Shown here: in pieces, positions 5,035 to 8,828 of the stretch | How the letters are laid out: each line of letters opens with the position of its first letter | How positions within the stretch are numbered: position 1 is the first letter of the stretch | Origin: JBLMZW01 sp050259035 | GTDB lineage: Bacteria; Bacillota; Syntrophomonadia; Syntrophomonadales; DTU052 | NCBI GenBank assembly: GCA_050259035.1 | Contig: JBLMZW010000003.1 | Location: forward strand, 1 to 8,828 | Direction of reading: 5' to 3' | DNA: 8,828 nucleotides | Position numbers and translations under genes: made by a program | Notes under the pieces: model-generated | What the model was told of the DNA's origin: nothing | Databases searched by the model: none | Seen by the model: the letters and a program-made list of their open reading frames with translations, nothing else

Positions 5035-5700
5035 GTGTTTAAACGAGTCGTTGAAGCATATATAGGAGAATATGCTAGCGGTAAAAGTGAACTGGCTATT
5101 AACCGAGCACTTGATTTGTGCCGGGATCAGGAACCGGTTACTCTGGTTGACCTTGATTTTGTTGAGCCTTTCTATACCCTTCGCCCATTAAAAGCCTATC
5201 TTGAAGGGTTAGGACTTACCGTAATTGGCTGGGGCGCCGGAGAGAGTTTTGGTTTGGGTGAAACTGGCGTCTATGTCAAACCAGCAGCCCGTTGGGCATT
5301 GTGGCGTCCCGGGCACATAATCTTGGATGTTGGCTATGGGGTCCACGGCGCTGCTTCATTAAACCTAGTGGAAGGGGCCTGGGAATCCAGCGAACTTAAA
5401 GTCCTGGCCGTAATTAATGCTAGCCGACCAATGACCTCTTCTGTATCAGGTATTGTTGATTATGTCAGAAGCTTGGGGAGGGTAGATGGAATAATCAATA
5501 ATACTCATTTAGGTGATGAAACCAGTATAGAAGTTGTTCTTGAGGGTTTACATTTAATTAACGAAGCAGCTAAAATAGTAGAAATTCCCTTGCTTCATTC
5601 GACTATAGTGGAAAAACTTAAAGATGAAACACTAAACGCGGGAGTAGACCCAAATAAGGTTAAAACCATCAAGCGGTATATGCCGGCAGCAATGTGGTAA
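5035..5700 (+). CDS. P-loop (SIMIBI-like) nucleotide-binding protein leading the 2-oxoacid oxidoreductase operon
   Basis: 221 residues. Walker A reads GEYASGKS (11-18), right at the N-terminus. LVDLDFVEPFYTLRPL (37-52) resembles the strand with conserved Asp seen after the P-loop in MinD/CobQ-like proteins. HIILDVGYG (94-102) resembles the Walker B/switch II strand (Asp98, Gly100), and GIINNTHLG (152-160) the NxT-like base-recognition strand. It lacks the second 'deviant' lysine of ParA/MinD (KGGxGK), so it is not a typical partitioning protein. No membrane segment. The GTG at 5035 is the first usable start, since an in-frame TAG lies at 5029. The nearest good ribosome binding site (AAGGAG, 5014-5019) is 15 bases away, so initiation may be weak. 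Being first in the operon with four oxidoreductase subunits, it may assist assembly, cluster loading or regulation of that enzyme; that is inference. No named family recognised with certainty. Confidence 0.8.
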   Translation: MFKRVVEAYIGEYASGKSELAINRALDLCRDQEPVTLVDLDFVEPFYTLRPLKAYLEGLGLTVIGWGAGESFGLGETGVYVKPAARWALWRPGHIILDVGYGVHGAASLNLVEGAWESSELKVLAVINASRPMTSSVSGIVDYVRSLGRVDGIINNTHLGDETSIEVVLEGLHLINEAAKIVEIPLLHSTIVEKLKDETLNAGVDPNKVKTIKRYMPAAMW

Positions 5701-5762
5701 TTTTGAGAATTGATTCGCTTGATGAGACTAACAATAAGTATTAAAGAAGAGGAGGTGCTCTT

Positions 5763-6848
5763 ATGGAGAAACCGGTTACGGGGACTAGAAAGGCTTTTAT
5801 GACCGGTAATGAAACCGTAGCCTGGGCTGCTCTGGCTGCGGAAGTAGATATAATGTTTGGTTATCCCATTACCCCACAGAATGAGATCATGCATTATTGG
5901 ACCCGGCTGGCCCCCAAATATAACCGCGGTTTTTTACAGACGGAAGACGAGATTTCTGCCGGTTTCACTGTGTGTGGAGCCATTATCGCGGGTAAAAAGG
6001 CTTTCACAGCGACAGCTGGCCCGGGGAATACCATAATGCAGGAGCCATTCAGCATGGCTGAAGGAATGAGGCTGCCTCTGGTTGCTGTTATTCAACAACG
6101 TGGAGGACCATCTTCCGGTACGGTGGTTTATTCTCAGCAGGAGGTCACCCTTACCACCTACGGGGGAAATGGTGAAGGCAACCGAATAGTATACTCAACT
6201 TCCAGCCACCAGGAGATTTATGATTATGTACTCAAAGCTTTTAATACAGCTTGGAAGTATCGCTTCCCTACTTTTGTCCTGGGTGATGGTTACCAGGCAA
6301 AAATGAGAGAGCCCCTGGAAATATACGATCCGGCAGAGAGAGGGATAGAGATGTTGAAACCCGTCCCCTCTGTAGGCATTCCTGGCAAGATTGGGATTGA
6401 TAGGGAGCCTCAACACCTGTGCAACATATATAGTCTGGAAGAAGAACTCTATGAAGTGGTGCTTAATATGCAAGAGGAATGGAACAAGATTGCTCCAGAA
6501 ATCATAGAGTATGATGCCCGTGAGTGTGATGATGCAGAAATACTGATTGTTTCTCACGGAGTGGTTTCCCGCGCCGCGGATGATGCGGTCAAAGCACTGA
6601 GAGCGGAAGGAATCAAAGCCGGCTATTTCAGACCAATTACCCTGCGTCCGTTCCCTGCCAATGAGCTTCGGCAAATATTGCGGAGTGGAATAAAGAAAAT
6701 GCTGGTAGTTGAATCAGCTTACGGCCAACTGGTTAGGTTAATGCAAACAGAAATATATGGGGAAACCGTTCCCATGGAAACCCTGTTAATGCCGGCGGTA
6801 GGTATCATAGACGCCGATATTATTGAAAAGGTTAAAAGTATTATTTGA
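5763..6848 (+). CDS. 2-oxoacid:ferredoxin oxidoreductase, alpha subunit (VorB/KorA type)
   Basis: This is the subunit carrying the pyrimidine-binding and middle domains of thiamine-diphosphate-dependent 2-oxoacid:ferredoxin oxidoreductases, which convert a 2-oxoacid plus CoA to acyl-CoA, CO2 and reduced ferredoxin. The 361-residue length is normal for a free-standing alpha subunit. YPITPQNEI at 34-42 contains the family's YPITP motif, which contacts the substrate carboxylate. QTEDEISAG (59-67) follows, then TATAGPG (82-88) where the usual form is TATSGPG, and RGGPSSG (113-119). The C-terminal third (about 255-361) is the transketolase-C-like domain with ILIVSHGVVSRAA and GYFRPITLRPFP. AGGAGGTG lies 5 bases before the ATG. 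Beta follows after 21 bases. The substrate is not fixed by sequence: branched-chain 2-oxoacid, 2-oxoglutarate and aryl types all share this layout. Confidence 0.92.
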   Translation: MEKPVTGTRKAFMTGNETVAWAALAAEVDIMFGYPITPQNEIMHYWTRLAPKYNRGFLQTEDEISAGFTVCGAIIAGKKAFTATAGPGNTIMQEPFSMAEGMRLPLVAVIQQRGGPSSGTVVYSQQEVTLTTYGGNGEGNRIVYSTSSHQEIYDYVLKAFNTAWKYRFPTFVLGDGYQAKMREPLEIYDPAERGIEMLKPVPSVGIPGKIGIDREPQHLCNIYSLEEELYEVVLNMQEEWNKIAPEIIEYDARECDDAEILIVSHGVVSRAADDAVKALRAEGIKAGYFRPITLRPFPANELRQILRSGIKKMLVVESAYGQLVRLMQTEIYGETVPMETLLMPAVGIIDADIIEKVKSII

Positions 6849-6869
6849 TCTAGAGAGGAGGTCCTGATT

Positions 6870-7616
6870 ATGGTTCAACCAGCAATGCCCAAAGCATGGT
6901 ATAAGCCTACGAAACCGCATAAATTTTGTCCCGGTTGTGGACACGGCATAATACTAAGGGCACTGGGAGAAGCGGTTGATGAACTGGGAATACAAAACCA
7001 GACCATATTTGGTTGTGATATAGGTTGTTCACTTCTGGCCTGGAATTTCTTTGCTCTGGATTCCACCCAAACTCATCATGGCCGAACCACTCCAGTAATG
7101 GTGGGGATGAAGAGGGCCAGACCGGAATTGATTTGTGTTGGGTATATGGGCGATGGCGGTGGTTATTCCATAGGCTCTCAGCATCTGGTTAATTCTGCGG
7201 TACGTAACGAAAAAGTAACCTTAATTTTAGCTAATAATACTAACTATGCAATGACCGGAGGCCAATTGGCACCAACCAGCCTTCCCTGGCAGAAAACCGA
7301 AACTACACCATACGGCCGGGATCCTGAGCTTACAGGTTATCCCACCCGGGGGCCGGAAATGATTGCGTCGATTACTGGAGACGGAGCCTATGTGGCCCGG
7401 GGAACAGTATCAAAATACAGACAGTTAAAAGGCTTCATTAAGAAAGCCCTGCAAAACCAGATAGAAGGTAACGGGTTTTCATTTGTAGAAGCCTTATCCA
7501 CCTGCCCTACCAACTGGCGAACCAACGCCAAACAGACCTGGGATTGGTTAGAAGATAAAATGGAAACCTATTTTCCTGTAGGTGAATTGAAAAACCCGCT
7601 TGGAAAGGAGGGTTAA
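6870..7616 (+). CDS. 2-oxoacid:ferredoxin oxidoreductase, beta subunit (thiamine-diphosphate binding)
   Basis: 248 residues, a normal beta-subunit length. It binds the diphosphate of the cofactor: GDGG (95-98) and, 24 residues later, NN (122-123) form the thiamine-diphosphate motif, followed by the diagnostic YAMTGGQLAPTS (126-137). CPGCGHG (20-26), C53 in GCDIGCS and C212 in STCPTNW correspond to the four cysteines that hold the [4Fe-4S] cluster in related enzymes, so the cluster should be present. HHGRTTPVMVGMKRARPEL (69-87) matches the family's HGR...G.K.A.P.L region. GAGGAGG (6855-6861) lies 8 bases ahead of the ATG. The gene ends one base before the gamma ATG, so the two are very likely translationally coupled. 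Confidence 0.94.
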   Translation: MVQPAMPKAWYKPTKPHKFCPGCGHGIILRALGEAVDELGIQNQTIFGCDIGCSLLAWNFFALDSTQTHHGRTTPVMVGMKRARPELICVGYMGDGGGYSIGSQHLVNSAVRNEKVTLILANNTNYAMTGGQLAPTSLPWQKTETTPYGRDPELTGYPTRGPEMIASITGDGAYVARGTVSKYRQLKGFIKKALQNQIEGNGFSFVEALSTCPTNWRTNAKQTWDWLEDKMETYFPVGELKNPLGKEG

Positions 7617-7617
7617 C

Positions 7618-8214
7618 ATGGGCCTGATCAAAATAGCATTGGCCGGAGAAGGAGGCCAGGGGGTTCAGTCGGTTGCTGAAATACTAGCTGAAGCTGCATA
7701 TAATGAAGGAAAACAGGCTATCTATATTCCGAATTTCGGTTTGGAACAACGAGGCGGAGTCTCAATTGCTTTTCTTCAGGTCAGCGATAAACGCATAGGA
7801 GCTCCCAAATTTAATAAGGCGGATATCGTTGTTGCCCTGAGCGAGAGAGCCGTGGTAAGGAGCCACAATTATTCTGGCCCGGATACCATTTTTGTTTATG
7901 ACTCGTCATTCAGTGTCCAGCCCGAAGAGTTGCCACCGGTCTATAAGACTCTTATAGACATTCCCGCTATTGAAAATTCCAAGCGGCTAAGTACACGTGT
8001 ATTTAACGTAATTATCATGGGTGCGGTACTGGCTTTAAATGAAATAGTAAGCTTTGATAGTGTTCGTGAAGCTCTGCAGAAAAAACTAGGCTACAAATTT
8101 GAAAAGAATGCCGAGTTACGAGAATTAAATTTCAAAGCCCTGGATGTGGGAAGACAATTAATTAAGGAGAAGATGAAAGGAGGGGAAAAGGTGTGCGCAA
8201 GTTCGAACCAATAG
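7618..8214 (+). CDS. 2-oxoacid:ferredoxin oxidoreductase, gamma subunit
   Basis: 198 residues from ATG 7618. A TTG 18 bases upstream would add six residues but would leave the strong AAGGAGGG site (7604-7611) inside the gene, so the ATG is preferred. GEGGQGV at 10-16 is the family's glycine-rich GxGGQGV signature near the N-terminus. YIPNFGLEQRGGVSIAFLQVSDKRIGAP (about 41-68) matches the conserved YGPExRGG-like region, with NFGLEQRGG in its place. RVFNVIIMGAVLA (about 129-141) is the NmvmlGal-like helix of the family. In the fused enzymes of archaea this domain is joined to alpha; here it is separate. It overlaps the delta gene by 22 bases. Confidence 0.92.
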   Translation: MGLIKIALAGEGGQGVQSVAEILAEAAYNEGKQAIYIPNFGLEQRGGVSIAFLQVSDKRIGAPKFNKADIVVALSERAVVRSHNYSGPDTIFVYDSSFSVQPEELPPVYKTLIDIPAIENSKRLSTRVFNVIIMGAVLALNEIVSFDSVREALQKKLGYKFEKNAELRELNFKALDVGRQLIKEKMKGGEKVCASSNQ

Positions 8215-8486
8215 TTGAGGAAACAAAGAAAGCTAACTTTTACCTGTTCCCCGAGCTTTGCAAAGGATGCGGTCTGTGTAAAGAAAAGTGCCCTAAAGAT
8301 GTCCTAATATGGTCAGAAAAGCTTGGAGCCTACGGGACACCAACGGTTATTCCCAAGGACAAGGAAAGCTGCATCGCTTGCGGTATTTGCGAGATAACAT
8401 GTCCTGATTGTGCGATCCTGGTGGAAAAGGTTAAAAAGAAGGATAAAGACAAAGACAAGGATAAATCAAAAGAGCAGGTTAACTAA
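8193..8486 (+). CDS. 2-oxoacid:ferredoxin oxidoreductase, delta subunit (2[4Fe-4S] ferredoxin)
   Basis: 97 residues from GTG 8193, chosen because AAAGGAGGGG (8177-8186) is well spaced and the start lies inside the end of gamma, a usual coupled overlap. Two ferredoxin motifs are complete: CKGCGLCKEKCP (C23, C26, C29, C33) and CIACGICEITCP (C60, C63, C66, C70). Each set of three cysteines plus the remote fourth builds a [4Fe-4S] cluster that carries electrons from the thiamine centre to external ferredoxin. Odd features are an extra cysteine after the second motif (CPDCAI, C73) and a C-terminal tail of about 18 residues rich in alternating Lys-Asp (KKKDKDKDKDKSKEQVN). It is the last gene of the operon, before the terminator at 8501. 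Confidence 0.94.
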   Translation: MRKFEPIVEETKKANFYLFPELCKGCGLCKEKCPKDVLIWSEKLGAYGTPTVIPKDKESCIACGICEITCPDCAILVEKVKKKDKDKDKDKSKEQVN

Positions 8487-8500
8487 AATACAACGACCGG

Positions 8501-8540
8501 ATGGGTTGGATTAAAGAAGATGCCAACCCATTAAATTTTT
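8501..8540 (+). terminator. Intrinsic terminator of the oxidoreductase operon
   Basis: ATGGGTTGG (8501-8509) pairs perfectly with CCAACCCAT (8523-8531) around a 13-base loop, followed by TAAATTTTTC. It begins 15 bases after the delta stop codon. Confidence 0.82.
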
Positions 8541-8718
8541 CAAGACTTAGAATAATTACTACAAGATCCAACTATATAATGAAATGTTTTATTTGTTTAT
8601 ATCTGCCTCTTAATTTTTACTGCCGGGAACGATCAAGAAAAGACCTGAATTAACGGTCGTTTTTAGAATACAGTTTTTAGGAAATCTGAAATATCGGGAA
8701 AAAAATAAGCAAAGTCCC
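8541..8718. other. Gene-free AT-rich region upstream of the putative rRNA promoter
   Basis: No convincing open frame on either strand. A perfect TATAAT lies at 8575-8580, but no -35 stands at a proper distance. A weak hairpin, AACGATC (8628-8634) with GGTCGTT (8655-8661) including one G-U pair and followed by TTT, could be a second terminator. The AT-rich bases before 8719 could act as an UP element for the promoter downstream; none of these is secure. Confidence 0.4.
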
Positions 8719-8748
8719 TTGACATGAACATGAAGGGCATGCTAAGAT
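8719..8748 (+). promoter_or_regulatory. Putative rRNA operon promoter
   Basis: A perfect TTGACA (8719-8724), an 18-base spacer and TAAGAT (8743-8748) preceded by TGC give a strong -35 with an extended -10. Predicted start near 8755. The leader that follows resembles those of Firmicutes rRNA operons, and the location matches the rRNA operon downstream of bofA in B. subtilis. Confidence 0.65.
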
Positions 8749-8752
8749 AACT

Positions 8753-8828
8753 CTTGCGCGCAGGAAACGCGCCAAGGTCTTAGAAAACTGAACAGCGGAA
8801 CTTGGTGCCTATAAAAAGGAACCAAAAG
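8753..8828 (+). other. Putative rRNA operon leader with boxB/boxA-like antitermination signals (partial)
   Basis: CTTGCGCG (8753-8760) and CGCGCCAAG (8768-8776) form a boxB-like hairpin with one bulged C. GGTCTTAGAAAACTGAAC (8776-8793) resembles the boxA-like CTTTGAAAACTGAAC found ahead of 16S genes in Firmicutes. A second hairpin, TTGGT-G-CC (8802-8809) with GG-A-ACCAA (8818-8825), follows. No 16S 5' end is visible before the window stops, so the rRNA gene itself is inferred. Confidence 0.6.

Noticed and set aside
5022..5042. Possible leader peptide (TTG AAC GTA GAG GGT GTT TAA) before the P-loop ATPase gene
   Set aside because: The TTG is only about 2 bases after the AAGGAG site, too close for normal initiation, and six codons without regulatory residues give no support, although the overlap with the GTG start is curious.
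6195..6674. 159-codon minus-strand open frame inside the oxidoreductase alpha gene
   Set aside because: It is fully covered by a well-supported gene on the other strand; no recognisable motifs.
8575..8580. Second, upstream rRNA promoter with perfect TATAAT
   Set aside because: No -35-like hexamer at a usable distance; the stretch is AT-rich and chance matches are expected.
1..8828. CRISPR arrays, insertion sequences, toxin-antitoxin or defence genes
   Set aside because: No regularly spaced repeats, transposase-like frames or defence-type motifs were seen on either strand; the window is mostly housekeeping plus one metabolic operon.

Overview
The window looks like chromosomal DNA of an anaerobic, low-to-mid GC Firmicute of the class Clostridia. 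The protein sequences and layout suggest a Syntrophomonas-like relative, but that genus-level guess rests on general impression only. Three things support the broader placement: the housekeeping cluster tRNA-Ser / long SRP RNA with an Alu domain / dnaX-yaaK-recR-yaaL-bofA, much as in Bacillus subtilis; a sporulation gene (bofA); and a ferredoxin-dependent 2-oxoacid oxidoreductase, an enzyme of anaerobes.

Left part (1-1464). The left edge cuts a leftward metallo-beta-lactamase-fold gene of the WalJ/YycJ type. A sigma-A promoter (543-571) then drives tRNA-Ser(GGA). A terminator-like hairpin follows, and the SRP RNA (about 787-1054) starts only 48 bases after the tRNA. A symmetric 9-bp terminator closes the SRP RNA on the plus strand and, on the minus strand, a 120-residue gene of unknown function with degenerate Walker-like motifs.

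Middle part (1620-4766). dnaX, yaaK/ybaB, recR, yaaL and bofA are all rightward, closely spaced and end at a clear intrinsic terminator. The first three serve DNA replication, nucleoid binding and recombinational repair. YaaL has no known role, and BofA controls pro-sigma-K processing during sporulation. A 12-bp-stem hairpin sits between recR and yaaL.

Right part (4767-8540). A gene-free stretch carries a GC-rich double-hairpin element. It is followed by a strong promoter (TTGACT-18-TATACT) overlaid with an 8-bp direct repeat at 11-bp spacing and a 16-bp palindrome covering the -10. This promoter probably drives a five-gene operon: a P-loop (SIMIBI-like) ATPase of unknown role, then the alpha, beta, gamma and delta (2[4Fe-4S] ferredoxin) subunits of a 2-oxoacid:ferredoxin oxidoreductase. 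The complex oxidatively decarboxylates a 2-oxoacid to its acyl-CoA and reduces ferredoxin; its substrate cannot be read from sequence alone. A terminator follows at 8501-8540.

Right edge (8541-8828). A promoter (TTGACA-18-TAAGAT, extended -10) is followed by a boxB/boxA-like leader that resembles the leader of a Firmicutes rRNA operon. The 16S gene probably begins just beyond the window. In B. subtilis, bofA is followed directly by an rRNA operon, so the ATPase/oxidoreductase operon appears to sit inside an otherwise conserved gene order.
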